Below, one piece after another: positions 1 to 8,324 of a stretch of DNA of 64,000 nucleotides (within the stretch, counting starts at the first letter, position 1; every line of letters starts with the position of its first letter). A program made the translations under genes and the position numbers. The DNA comes from Runella sp. SP2 (GTDB lineage: Bacteria > Bacteroidota > Bacteroidia > Cytophagales > Spirosomataceae): positions 7,184,501 through 7,248,500 of the forward strand of contig NZ_CP031030.1 in assembly GCF_003711225.1 (NCBI RefSeq), given 5' to 3'. Below the pieces are notes generated by a model. That model was not told the DNA's origin, searched no databases, and worked only from the letters and a program-made list of their open reading frames with translations.

Positions 1-917
1 TTTCCCGAAAAGAGGGTATTTCTAACTTCTACTCTGAGGGTAGCGCCTTCTTGTGTCAAACCTACAAAAATTTCGCTGGGTTGTGTAGCACTGACGCCAT
101 GTTTGAAGGCATTTTCCAAAAACGGCAACAAAAGCATGGGCGCAATCGATACATCGTGGTAAGGCTCGGGTTTGTCGAACGTTATTTTGACTTTATCCGT
201 CAAACGCAGTTGCATGAGCTGGATGTAGTCCTGTAAAAATGCAATTTCATGGCTCAGGCTCACCATGCCTTCTTTGGTTTCGTACAACACATACCGCATC
301 ATGCGCGAAAGCCGATGTAGCGCCTCACGGGCATGTTCTACGTCGAGCATTGTCAACGCATAGATGTTATTGAGGGTGTTAAAGAAAAAGTGAGGGTTGA
401 TTTGTGCCTTTAAAAAAGACAATTCGGACGTTACTTTTTCTTGTTCGAGTTGTTCACGGATGTGTGCGTCTTTTTGCCATTTTTGAACCATCGTCAAGCT
501 GGTACTTGCTCCCAGCGACAAGAGCGAATAAAGCAGGGTAAAGGTATCAAAACGACGCCCCCTAGCTATGCCATCCCATTTTTTATCGGGACGAACGGCC
601 TTGTGCCAAAGCTCAGGTAAATTCAACCAAGACTCCACTCCCTGAATCGTCCAATAAATGACGAATACCACGGCAGCTATCGAGATCAAGTACCACAAGG
701 TGTGGTTTTTAAAAAGCAATTTGGGTATGAGTACTTTGGCGTTAAAATAAAAACTACTGATAAGCAGCACCAAAAGTATCCATTGTTTCACCCAGTATTC
801 ATCTGGAACAGCCAGCCGTCCACCAAAGGGTGGCATTAAGACCAGCCCTGAGATGAGGGACCATGCCAAAAGATGAATGACAAGCGGTAGGTTTTTTCTA
901 TTCGGATTGAGTAACAT
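1..917 (-). CDS. LytS/YehU-type membrane sensor histidine kinase (partial, 3' end outside window)
   Basis: Minus-strand reading frame opening with ATG at 917 and running off the left edge (305 complete codons visible). The N-terminal half has hydrophobic stretches (about residues 10-30, 45-65 and 75-95) consistent with membrane helices. Then come a charged, probably coiled stretch and the His_kinase (LytS) signature around the motif AQINPHFFFNTLNNIYAL, whose His is the expected phospho-acceptor. The ATPase N-box is seen as LPFLENAFKHG. Proteins of this family sense through the membrane part and phosphorylate LytTR regulators; the partner regulator probably lies left of the window. The gene is divergent from rsmH. 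Confident on family; signal unknown. Confidence 0.88.
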   Translation of the reverse strand, partial: MLLNPNRKNLPLVIHLLAWSLISGLVLMPPFGGRLAVPDEYWVKQWILLVLLISSFYFNAKVLIPKLLFKNHTLWYLISIAAVVFVIYWTIQGVESWLNLPELWHKAVRPDKKWDGIARGRRFDTFTLLYSLLSLGASTSLTMVQKWQKDAHIREQLEQEKVTSELSFLKAQINPHFFFNTLNNIYALTMLDVEHAREALHRLSRMMRYVLYETKEGMVSLSHEIAFLQDYIQLMQLRLTDKVKITFDKPEPYHDVSIAPMLLLPFLENAFKHGVSATQPSEIFVGLTQEGATLRVEVRNTLFSG

Positions 918-1101
918 GCGTTTCCTAATACAGTATGACGGAACAATCTTACTGAAAAAATAAAAATGATGGTTGTTATAATCGGCAGTTTATGGAAATT
1001 TACCGATAAAATACAGACCTGATTCTTTTGGCAATCAATGAATTGGTTAAGTGTCTGTAAAAAAGAAAGTTTAATAACTGTCCCTCTTCTCAACAAGTTG
1101 C

Positions 1102-1109
1102 TAAATTTG
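1102..1109 (+). promoter_or_regulatory. Possible -7 box upstream of rsmH
   Basis: TAAATTTG matches the Bacteroidota -7 consensus TAnnTTTG and lies about 50 bases before the rsmH start, within the 244-base divergent gap between the histidine kinase and the division cluster. No convincing TTG -33 element is seen at the right distance, so this is tentative. Confidence 0.3.
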
Positions 1110-1161
1110 TGGCGGTTCGCATACCCATATACTAAAACGAACCCAGCAGCTAAAAACCGAG

Positions 1162-2064
1162 ATGTATCATAACCCAGTATTATTGGAAGAATGTTTGGAA
1201 GCATTAGACATACAGCCCGACGGCGTGTATGTGGACGTGACGTTTGGCGGCGGTGGTCACTCAAAAGCGATTTTGGCGCGCTTGGGTGAAAAAGGCCGTT
1301 TGTTTGCCTTTGACCAAGACCCCGACGCGCGGGCCAATGCCGAAGCCATCAACGACAAACGCTTAACGTTTGTGGATGCCAATTTTCGTTACCTTCAAAA
1401 ATACCTTCGCCTGTACGGTGTCAAGCAAGTCAATGGGATTTTGGGCGACTTGGGCGTTTCATCGCACCAGTTTGATACCCCAGAACGGGGTTTTTCTACG
1501 CGTTTTGAGGCATCGCTTGACATGCGCATGAACCCCCGAATTGGCAAAACCGCTCGCGATATTATCGATACCTATACCGTGGAGGAATTACACCGTATTT
1601 TTGGAATGTACGGCGAACTCCAAAATGCCAAAACTGCGGCGCAGGCCATTGTAGCGGCCCGTGCTAATCGCTCGATTGAAACAGTAACCGACCTCAAGAC
1701 TGCCCTGCAACGGTTTGCCCCCCGTGGGAAAGAGAACAAATACTTTGCGCAGGTGTTTCAGGCGCTGCGGATTGAGGTAAACGAAGAAATGGCCGTTTTG
1801 CAAGAGTTTCTCACGCAGTCGGCCGAAGTGCTCAAGCCTCAGGGGCGTTTGGTGGTGATGTCGTATCATTCATTAGAAGATCGCCTTGTTAAAAACTTCA
1901 TTGCCAAGGGGAAATTTTTTGGGGAAGTCGAAAAAGATTTTTTTGGAAACGACCTCAAGCCATTGCAAGCCATCACCCGTAAGCCTATTGAAGCCAGTCC
2001 TGAGGAAATCGCTGAAAATTCTCGTGCTCGTAGTGCCAAATTACGGGTAGCTGAAAAGTTATAA
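1162..2064 (+). CDS. rsmH: 16S rRNA (cytosine(1402)-N4)-methyltransferase RsmH (MraW)
   Basis: SAM-dependent enzyme that methylates N4 of C1402 in 16S rRNA in the ribosomal P site. The 300-residue product has the family N-terminus (YHNPVLLEE), the SAM-binding motif GGGGHS at residues 29-34, and the family motifs DLGVSSHQ, FQALRIEVN and SYHSLEDR. Length is normal for the family. It is the first gene of a short division/cell-wall operon with the FtsL-like and FtsI genes (gaps of 21 and 30 bases). The mraZ gene that often precedes it is absent here: the upstream neighbour is a divergent kinase. Confidence 0.97.
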   Translation: MYHNPVLLEECLEALDIQPDGVYVDVTFGGGGHSKAILARLGEKGRLFAFDQDPDARANAEAINDKRLTFVDANFRYLQKYLRLYGVKQVNGILGDLGVSSHQFDTPERGFSTRFEASLDMRMNPRIGKTARDIIDTYTVEELHRIFGMYGELQNAKTAAQAIVAARANRSIETVTDLKTALQRFAPRGKENKYFAQVFQALRIEVNEEMAVLQEFLTQSAEVLKPQGRLVVMSYHSLEDRLVKNFIAKGKFFGEVEKDFFGNDLKPLQAITRKPIEASPEEIAENSRARSAKLRVAEKL

Positions 2065-2085
2065 ACCCAAACCCTTAAAATTGTT

Positions 2086-2478
2086 ATGGCTGTTAACGTA
2101 GTAGGTGGGCCGAATGCAAATGGTCGCCCAAAGAAGAAAAGCAAAACGGGCAATAGTAAAGTCTTGGGATGGTTGAGCCAATGGTTTAACGTAGAAAATG
2201 TAATGGGAGGGAAGCAATTTCCCGTCAAGTACATCGACGGCTCCCTTTTTTTACTATTTCTAGGGCTGATTATGGTCTTTTTCCGAATCAACGCCGAGCG
2301 CCAAATGCGCCAATTGCGTAAGTCAAATGAAGAGGTAAATAACTTACGGGCCGAATACACCATCCTGAAAGCCAATTATATGAAGATGGGGAAACAATCG
2401 GAATTGGCTCCCAAGGTGGAGGTGTTTGGCATCAAAGAGAGCCGTAAAACACCACAGCGGATTGTGGTGGAAGAGTAG
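2086..2478 (+). CDS. FtsL-like division protein
   Basis: 130 residues with a basic, Lys-rich cytoplasmic N-terminus (about 1-50), one membrane helix (about 53-68, SLFLLFLGLIMVFF) and a short periplasmic coiled coil rich in Arg, Glu and Asn (about 70-105). This topology, and its position between rsmH and ftsI, is that of FtsL, the bitopic partner of FtsB/FtsQ that links the divisome to the septal synthase. Sequence similarity to proteobacterial FtsL is not evident; Bacteroidota carry a divergent FtsL-like family. Assignment rests mostly on topology and position. Confidence 0.75.
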   Translation: MAVNVVGGPNANGRPKKKSKTGNSKVLGWLSQWFNVENVMGGKQFPVKYIDGSLFLLFLGLIMVFFRINAERQMRQLRKSNEEVNNLRAEYTILKANYMKMGKQSELAPKVEVFGIKESRKTPQRIVVEE

Positions 2479-2508
2479 TTTGAGGTTTCCATTTTAAAAA
2501 ATTAGACG

Positions 2509-4707
2509 ATGCTTTCCCGACCCAAAAATATTCGTGAAGATATATCTCGCCGCTCGTGGATAGTGGCTATTGGCCTGATTGTCCTCGGAGCAGTGGTGAT
2601 TTATCGTATTTTTTACATCCAGCATTTTGCCCTTCATAAAAATAAGCCTTGGATTGAGTACATGTCAACCACGATGCACATTGATACTATTGAGGCAATG
2701 CGCGGAAACATATATTCTAATGACGGGAGTTTGATGGCAACGTCGCTGCCGTATTTTGAAGTATCAATCGACCCCACGGTCACGGATAGTGCGTATTTCT
2801 ATACGCGCGTTGATTCTGTGGCGACGCTTCTTTCCAATTTATTTAAACAAAGAACGGCTGAAGATTACCGCCGTGAGATGGTTTTTGCACGCCATGAGTT
2901 TGAAAAAAATAAGAAAAAAGGAAATCGCAACATTCGGCTGGTGAAACGAAGAATAACGTATCGTGAGTACAATATTATTCTTAACCAGTCTTTTACGGGG
3001 GTTGTTTATGACAAAAAAACAAAGAAAAAAGTAAAAGGAACTTGGAAAGGCTGGCCGTTTTTTCGTCGATTTGCCACAACTGGCCGAAGCCGTGGCGGAA
3101 AACTGACGGTGGTTTATGAGCGCTATAACCCGTTTGGGTCGCTGGCCGAGCGTACCATTGGTGATTTGGATAAAAAAACACGGCATGGCTCTTTTGGGAT
3201 AGAGGCTAGTTTTGATAACCGATTGGCAGGGACGCCTGGTATTGGCCTATACCGCGTCTTGGACGACCAAACCTTTATGCCCAACGACGATGACGAAAAA
3301 ATACAGCCTGTCAATGGTTATGACTTACACACAACCATTGACGTGAATTTTCAGGACATTGCCGAAACAGCCCTGCGCAATACGCTCGAACGCTACAGGG
3401 CTTCGTACGGCTCGGTGATTGTGATGGAAGTACAAACGGGGGAGATTCGGGCCATTGCCAACTTGTCGCGCTCCTCCGATTCTACCTATAGTGAAACCTA
3501 CAACTACGCCTTGGCGGGACTGAGTAACCCTGGTTCTACTTTTAAGTTGCCCACCATGCTGGCGGCTTTTGAAGAAGGGTTGCCGTTAAGTAAAATGTAT
3601 CATACGGGCAATGGCGTTGCCAAATACCGTTCGGCGGTGATTCGGGATACAAAAAAAACGGGCCACGGCAGCATTACAGCCCAGCAAGTTTTTGAGAAAT
3701 CGTCGAATGTAGGGGTGCATTTGATTATGAAAGATTATTTCTACGCCCACGGGGACAAGTATGTGGGATACCTGAAACGGTTTCATTTGCGCGAACCTAC
3801 GGGGATTCACATGAAAGGCGAGCCTGCGCCACGGGTTCGGACGCCGCTGGACAAGCGTTGGAGCAAAACCTCACTGACCTATATGAGCTACGGATACGAG
3901 TCGGAGCTGACGCCTTTGCAGATGTTGGCTTTTTACAATGCCATTGCCAACGACGGATATTGGGTGCGCCCCATGATTGTGAAGCAAGTAAAAGATGCCG
4001 ATAAGGTGATTCAGGAGTATCCAGTGTTTAAAAGCGAAGAACGCATCGCGTCAGAAAACTCAATCAAAAAAGCGCGTACGATTCTCGAAGGAGTAGTGGA
4101 CCACGGAACAGCTACCAACATTAGAAATGACCATTATAAAATTGCGGGTAAAACAGGAACGGCCCAAAAATTGGTGAATGGACGATACCTGCAAGGGCTG
4201 TACAACACGTCGTTTATTGGTTATTTTCCTGCCGACGAGCCGCGCTATACGTGTTTGATTGTCGTTGATAGTCCGCGTGGGTTTAGCATGGAGCAGTTGT
4301 ACGCGGGAAGTGTGGCTGCGCCCGTGTTTAAGGAAGTGGCTGATCGTATCATTGGGTACGACATCAAAATGCACCCACCGTTGACGAAGCAAAAAAATAA
4401 AACATCGGAAATGCAGAAGCAACTGCGGGCGGGACATTCGGATGATATTCGGATTGTGGCCGAAGAAATGGACATCGAAGCGCCTGTAAACGTAGATGGC
4501 TGGGTAGAGGCAAAGAAAGACGGTGACAAAATTGCGTGGGCCAACCGCGATACGGATCCTACAAAAGTGCCTAATTTGAAAGGAATGTCGCTACGTGATG
4601 CCTTGTATCTGCTCGAAAACCACGGCTTCAAGGTCAAATATTCGGGGCGGGGAAAAGTGGCTTCTTATACCAATCAGGGAGGCGTGTATTCGCTGGTGCT
4701 GAGGTAG
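2509..4707 (+). CDS. ftsI: Penicillin-binding protein 3 (septal transpeptidase) with C-terminal PASTA domain
   Basis: Class B PBP that cross-links septal peptidoglycan. After a single N-terminal membrane anchor (about residues 18-38) comes the PBP dimerisation region, then the transpeptidase domain with all three active-site motifs: STFK (catalytic Ser343, Lys346), SSN (398-400) and KTG (548-550). The last ~50 residues (from DPTKVPNLKGMS) form one PASTA module, as is common in Bacteroidota FtsI. 732 residues. It is the last gene of the rsmH operon: instead of murE, a strong hairpin follows and then a convergent unrelated gene, so the division cluster is cut short here. Confidence 0.95.
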   Translation: MLSRPKNIREDISRRSWIVAIGLIVLGAVVIYRIFYIQHFALHKNKPWIEYMSTTMHIDTIEAMRGNIYSNDGSLMATSLPYFEVSIDPTVTDSAYFYTRVDSVATLLSNLFKQRTAEDYRREMVFARHEFEKNKKKGNRNIRLVKRRITYREYNIILNQSFTGVVYDKKTKKKVKGTWKGWPFFRRFATTGRSRGGKLTVVYERYNPFGSLAERTIGDLDKKTRHGSFGIEASFDNRLAGTPGIGLYRVLDDQTFMPNDDDEKIQPVNGYDLHTTIDVNFQDIAETALRNTLERYRASYGSVIVMEVQTGEIRAIANLSRSSDSTYSETYNYALAGLSNPGSTFKLPTMLAAFEEGLPLSKMYHTGNGVAKYRSAVIRDTKKTGHGSITAQQVFEKSSNVGVHLIMKDYFYAHGDKYVGYLKRFHLREPTGIHMKGEPAPRVRTPLDKRWSKTSLTYMSYGYESELTPLQMLAFYNAIANDGYWVRPMIVKQVKDADKVIQEYPVFKSEERIASENSIKKARTILEGVVDHGTATNIRNDHYKIAGKTGTAQKLVNGRYLQGLYNTSFIGYFPADEPRYTCLIVVDSPRGFSMEQLYAGSVAAPVFKEVADRIIGYDIKMHPPLTKQKNKTSEMQKQLRAGHSDDIRIVAEEMDIEAPVNVDGWVEAKKDGDKIAWANRDTDPTKVPNLKGMSLRDALYLLENHGFKVKYSGRGKVASYTNQGGVYSLVLR

Positions 4708-4733
4708 AGGGCGAATGCAAAAAAAATGCTTTA

Positions 4734-4776
4734 AACAAACAAGGCTTGGCGAAATTTTCGCCAAGCCTTGTTTGTT
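4734..4776. terminator. Perfect long hairpin, bidirectional terminator
   Basis: Two 21-base arms (left starting AACAAACAAGGCTTGG, right ending CCAAGCCTTGTTTGTT) pair perfectly around a one-base centre, with A and T tracts at the ends. It lies between the convergent ftsI and the isomerase-like gene and could stop transcription from both sides. Confidence 0.8.
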
Positions 4777-4790
4777 ATATGGAGCGTTCG

Positions 4791-4880
4791 CGAGGTTTTG
4801 AGAAACCTCGGTTTTCGGTTTTGAGAAACCGAAAACACACAACCGAAAATCTGAAAACACACAAACAGGCAACCGAAAAC
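4791..4880. repeat. Short hairpins with TTTTGAGAAA core plus ACCGAAAA repeats
   Basis: Two adjacent small hairpins, AGGTTTTGAGAAACCT and CGGTTTTGAGAAACCG, are followed by three spaced copies of AACCGAAAA. The hairpins have the same centre as those near 33531 and 34747 and look like members of a dispersed palindromic family in this genome. Confidence 0.6.
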
Positions 4881-5747
4881 CTACCCCCACTTAGCAGCTT
4901 GGATGTTGTCGATGCTGATTTTGATGCTTTCGAGTGGCGGACGCTGACACACGTCTTGCTCTACAAAATAATGCTTTAAGCCTGCTTTTTTGGCATCTTT
5001 GAACAACGCGCCAAAGTCAATGGTGCCTACGCCTACTTCCGCAAATTCTTTCTTTTCAGTGTTGGCCATGTCTTTTACGTGCCAAAGTGGGAAACGACCT
5101 GGGAATTTTTTGAAGTATTCGTTGGCATTTTCACCTGCTTTAGCTACCCAGTACAAGTCCACTTCCATGATGACGTTGGTGTTTTTCAACAACAAATCGT
5201 ATGGTTTTTCGCCGTCAATTTTTTGGGTAAATTCAAAGTCGTGGTTATGGTAGCCGAGCGTAAGACCTGCTTTTTTTGCCACTTCTGAGCCTTTATTCAA
5301 CAGGTCAAAAAGTTGTTTGTAATCTTCAGGTTTGCGTTCGTTGTCAATCAAATAGGCGATAACTGCGTATTCTTGTCCAATCGCTGCGGCGTCTTCCACT
5401 ATTTTATCCCAGTTTTTGGTCAAGCCATCGGTGTCTCCAAATGCCTTAGAGCGGGCTGTCATGTAGTGGCCGCTGATGGCTTTGAGTCCATTATCGGCAA
5501 GAATCTTACTGTATTCGGTAGGAGTTTTTCCAAAAAACTTGCCTTGGTTATACCCAAAGTTTTCTACTTTTTTATATCCAAGTTTGGCAACTTCGGCCAA
5601 AATTTTCTCAATTCCCTGCTTTTGGATGTCGCTGCGAAGGGTGTACAACTGCAATCCTACAGATTTGGCATTGGGGCGGGCTTCTAACCCGAGCATGGTG
5701 AGGGCACTTAGTCCCGCTGTGCTTTGAAGAAAGGTTCTACGGTTCAT
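4881..5747 (-). CDS. Exported sugar phosphate isomerase/epimerase-like TIM-barrel protein
   Basis: 288 residues from the ATG at 5747; a TTG three codons earlier is possible, but the ATG puts the Tat-type motif NRRTFLQ directly at the N-terminus followed by a hydrophobic stretch, so export by Tat is likely. The body is a xylose-isomerase-like TIM barrel (AP endonuclease 2 family) with probable metal ligands in GYHNHDFEF, MEVDLYW, WHVKDM and FVEQD. Such proteins in Bacteroidota are common in carbohydrate loci, often with Gfo/Idh/MocA oxidoreductases; the substrate cannot be told. It stands alone, convergent with ftsI. Confidence 0.85.
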   Translation of the reverse strand: MNRRTFLQSTAGLSALTMLGLEARPNAKSVGLQLYTLRSDIQKQGIEKILAEVAKLGYKKVENFGYNQGKFFGKTPTEYSKILADNGLKAISGHYMTARSKAFGDTDGLTKNWDKIVEDAAAIGQEYAVIAYLIDNERKPEDYKQLFDLLNKGSEVAKKAGLTLGYHNHDFEFTQKIDGEKPYDLLLKNTNVIMEVDLYWVAKAGENANEYFKKFPGRFPLWHVKDMANTEKKEFAEVGVGTIDFGALFKDAKKAGLKHYFVEQDVCQRPPLESIKISIDNIQAAKWG

Positions 5748-5946
5748 TTGGTACAAAAGGTGATTTGATAGGTTGAACTTCGTACAAAAGTAATCAGAAT
5801 CGGAGAATTACTTGAAAAGTATTTATCAATTTGATACTAAGTTGTGTTTCAATGTGTTATGAAATAAAAAGAGATTTATGCTAAAACAAAGATGTTCGCG
5901 TGCTAAAAACGGCAAAAACGACTCAGTAGTATGACGATTAAAAAAA

Positions 5947-5954
5947 TAACTTTG
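5947..5954 (+). promoter_or_regulatory. Possible -7 box for the DUF2807 lipoprotein
   Basis: TAACTTTG fits TAnnTTTG and lies about 80 bases before the start at 6034, in an AT-rich 286-base gap holding no gene. No clear -33 TTG was found at 19-20 bases. Confidence 0.35.
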
Positions 5955-6033
5955 AGAAAAATGCAACGTTAGCCGTTTTAAGTGCATCTTATAGATAAAT
6001 ACCAAATACAACCGTTTTAACAATAGTAACCAC

Positions 6034-6756
6034 ATGAAAACAATCTTCAGAAGTCAGTTAATGCTTGCGATGTTGGCAAGTGCATTGGTGGTAGTCGCCT
6101 GTTCTTTTTCTTCAAAACAAGACGACAGCCGCAGCTCACGTAGCTACGATTTAAAAGGTTTTGACCGTTTGTCGTTGGGAAGTGCGTTTGAAATATCAGT
6201 AACAAAAGGCAATTATTCGGTCAAAGTGGAAGGCCGCAAACAGGATATTGACGATTTGGAAGCAGGGGTAGCGTCGGGAAAACTTCGGATTCGCTACAAA
6301 GATTCGTACGGCTGGAATCGAAACCGCAAACGTGTGACAGTAACGATTTCGATGCCGACGCTCAAAGGATTGGACTTGTCGGGCGCTACAACCTCAAGGG
6401 TAGCGGGCTTCAACGATTTAGGAACGCTTGACTTGGATATTTCGGGGGCTTCTAAGTCGGATATTCAAGTAAAAGCACAAAAAGTAATCATGGATGCCTC
6501 GGGTGCTTCTAGCATTACATTGACAGGAAATGCCAATCGAATCGAGGGAGATGTGTCGGGTGCTACCTCGCTTAGAGCGTACGATTTTCCCGTAAAAGAA
6601 GCATTTTTGGACGTGTCGGGCGCGAGCAACGTGCGTGTGAGTGTCAACGGTAAAATGGAGGTAGAAGCGAGCGGTGCTAGTAGTGTGCGTTACCGTGGAA
6701 CGGCCTCGGTTCGCTCCAACACCTCAGGCGCAAGCTCTGTAAAAAGCGAATCATAG
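6034..6756 (+). CDS. DUF2807 (head GIN domain) lipoprotein
   Basis: 240 residues. The N-terminus is a lipoprotein signal with lipobox ending VVVAC (Cys23), so the mature protein is probably membrane anchored. The rest is a DUF2807 domain, a right-handed beta-helix-like fold: the motif SGA(T/S) recurs about seven times (for example DLSGATTS, DISGASKS, DASGASSI, DVSGATSL, DVSGASNV, EASGASSV, NTSGASSV) at roughly 20-25 residue spacing, one per helix turn. The function of this widespread Bacteroidota family is unknown; older annotations call it a putative autotransporter adhesin without proof. Confidence 0.85.
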   Translation: MKTIFRSQLMLAMLASALVVVACSFSSKQDDSRSSRSYDLKGFDRLSLGSAFEISVTKGNYSVKVEGRKQDIDDLEAGVASGKLRIRYKDSYGWNRNRKRVTVTISMPTLKGLDLSGATTSRVAGFNDLGTLDLDISGASKSDIQVKAQKVIMDASGASSITLTGNANRIEGDVSGATSLRAYDFPVKEAFLDVSGASNVRVSVNGKMEVEASGASSVRYRGTASVRSNTSGASSVKSES

Positions 6757-6758
6757 TA

Positions 6759-6834
6759 AGTGTCGAGTGTAAAGTGCAGAATGTCGAATAATTTATAAAA
6801 ATTCGACACTCTGCATTCCTGCACTCGACATTCC
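6759..6834. terminator. Long imperfect hairpin between convergent genes
   Basis: The left arm (6759-6789) and right arm (6801-6834) pair through ATTCGAC(A/T), TGCA and CTCGACA blocks around an AT-rich loop. It sits exactly between two convergent stop codons and probably serves as a bidirectional terminator. Part of the right arm recurs at 38720-38752. Confidence 0.6.
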
Positions 6835-6835
6835 T

Positions 6836-7597
6836 TTATCTATCTATCCAGCGTTTAAAAACGGGGGCTTTTTCGCGACTAATTTCTACTTCGGGGAGGT
6901 GGTTGGTTTTGAGTTTTAGGTACAATTTTCCTGCCGCATCTCCTTTATAACTTTCAATGGCTTGCTGATTGATAATTTGTCGGCGGCCCGTTCTAAAAAA
7001 TTCGATAGGATTCAGAATATCTTCTACTTCATCGAGCGTGTTTTGTTCGGCAATGTATTTTTGTCCGTCGTGCGTAACGACATAGATGACTTGGTCGAGA
7101 TAAAAAGCCGCAATGTCCGATATAGAAATAGGAATGGAGGCATTGCGGTGCTGCACAATGAGTTTTTCTTTGTACAACTTTCCTTTTTGCGCTGGGTGAT
7201 TGACCAACGTCTGGAGCAACTCAGTCGGCATCTGCGCATTCTTTTTCAGTGCTTTGTATTTTTCCAAGGCTCGAATGAGGTCTTCTTCATCAATGGGCTT
7301 GAGCAAGTAGTCAATACCGTTGACTTTGAAGGCTTTGATGGCATATTCGTCGTAGGCCGTGGCAAAAATAATGGGACATTTGATGTCGAAATAATTGAAC
7401 AAGTCGAAGCTAATGCCATCCGAAAGCTGGATGTCCATAAACAGCAAATCAGGTTCAGGATTTTGCATAAACCAACGGCGGGCAGTTTTGACGCTGTGAA
7501 GCACGTCAAGGATTTCCGTTTGCGGGGCTATGTCTTTTAGCATCCGTTGGAGCTGTTCAGCAATCAAAATTTCATCTTCTACGATTAGGACTTTCAT
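6836..7597 (-). CDS. LytTR-family response regulator
   Basis: 253 residues: N-terminal receiver domain (about 1-120; acidic pair in VEDE, phospho-acceptor Asp in LLFMDIQLSDG, Thr in FATAYDEYA, Lys in YLLKPI) and C-terminal LytTR DNA-binding domain (about 150-250; FFRTGRRQIINQQAI). Such regulators bind direct-repeat promoters when phosphorylated by LytS-type kinases. It is downstream of the soluble kinase at 7683 and the globin at 8325 on the same strand, so these three probably form one signalling operon. Confidence 0.93.
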   Translation of the reverse strand: MKVLIVEDEILIAEQLQRMLKDIAPQTEILDVLHSVKTARRWFMQNPEPDLLFMDIQLSDGISFDLFNYFDIKCPIIFATAYDEYAIKAFKVNGIDYLLKPIDEEDLIRALEKYKALKKNAQMPTELLQTLVNHPAQKGKLYKEKLIVQHRNASIPISISDIAAFYLDQVIYVVTHDGQKYIAEQNTLDEVEDILNPIEFFRTGRRQIINQQAIESYKGDAAGKLYLKLKTNHLPEVEISREKAPVFKRWIDR

Positions 7598-7611
7598 ATA
7601 AGTTAGGACTT

Positions 7612-7646
7612 GGGAATTACGAATTGGGGATTGTGAATTACGAATT
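7612..7646. repeat. Tandem GAATTACGAATT repeat
   Basis: GGAATTACGAATT (from 7613) and GTGAATTACGAATT (from 7633) form two copies 21 bases apart in the spacer between regulator and kinase genes. No function is evident. Confidence 0.5.
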
Positions 7647-7682
7647 AGAAAGAACCAATCAACCAGTTAACCAATAACCAAA

Positions 7683-8321
7683 TTACAGCAAAGGCAGGGT
7701 GACTCGGAAGGTTTCGGGGGTTTGCTCTACGACCATAGGTTCACTCGAAAAATAAGCATACAAGTCGGTGAGGCTTTTGAGTGCTTCGTTGCGCTTTGGT
7801 TCTAAAATTTGCTTCTTTTGAAGGTTATTTTCTATAATTAATTGGTTATCAATTGATTTTATGGATATTGTCAATGGGCTATCGGGGTCGGTGATGTTGT
7901 GACGGGTCGCGTTTTCTACCAAAATTTGCAAAACAGCAGGGACAAGCTTTTGTTCAAGGTGTTGAGGTTGCACGTCGATGAGCACAGTAAGCCCTTTCCC
8001 AAAGCGCGTTTGGAGTAAGTCGGCATAATCTTTAATAAAATTTAGTTCATCGCTGAGTGGTATGAGCGGCGTGGTGCGGGTCGAAAGTAAGTAGCGATAC
8101 ACCCGCGTAAGCTGGCTCAGAAACTTGACGGCGAGGCGCTGGTCGCTGTAAATGAGGCTTTCTAAGGTGGCAAGGCTATTAAACAAAAAGTGCGGGTTTA
8201 GCTGGCTAACTAAACTCTGGTACCTGACGTCGGACTGGGTACTGTCATAGTTGGTTGCGTCACTCGCTGGTTTTGCGGGGAGTTCGTGGGATTGGTTAGG
8301 TTGGTTAGCGAGTGGTTTCAT
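7683..8321 (-). CDS. Soluble LytS-type histidine kinase lacking a sensor domain
   Basis: Only 212 residues: a ~30-residue polar N-terminus followed directly by the His_kinase core (QLNPHFLFNSLATLESL, phospho-acceptor His) and an ATPase part with N-box ILVENATRHNI. There is no signal peptide, membrane helix or PAS/GAF domain. The core is clearly paralogous to the C-terminal ~200 residues of the giant sensor at 8878. It starts 3 bases after the globin stop and is followed by a LytTR regulator, so the globin may supply the sensing input (inference). A DxGxG ATP-lid motif is not obvious, as also in the paralogue. Confidence 0.85.
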   Translation of the reverse strand: MKPLANQPNQSHELPAKPASDATNYDSTQSDVRYQSLVSQLNPHFLFNSLATLESLIYSDQRLAVKFLSQLTRVYRYLLSTRTTPLIPLSDELNFIKDYADLLQTRFGKGLTVLIDVQPQHLEQKLVPAVLQILVENATRHNITDPDSPLTISIKSIDNQLIIENNLQKKQILEPKRNEALKSLTDLYAYFSSEPMVVEQTPETFRVTLPLL

Positions 8322-8324
8322 TGC

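Noticed and set aside
836-1264. 142-residue minus-strand frame across the kinase start and rsmH start
   Set aside because: It overlaps two well-supported genes; the true kinase frame begins at 917 and carries the NPHFFFN motif.
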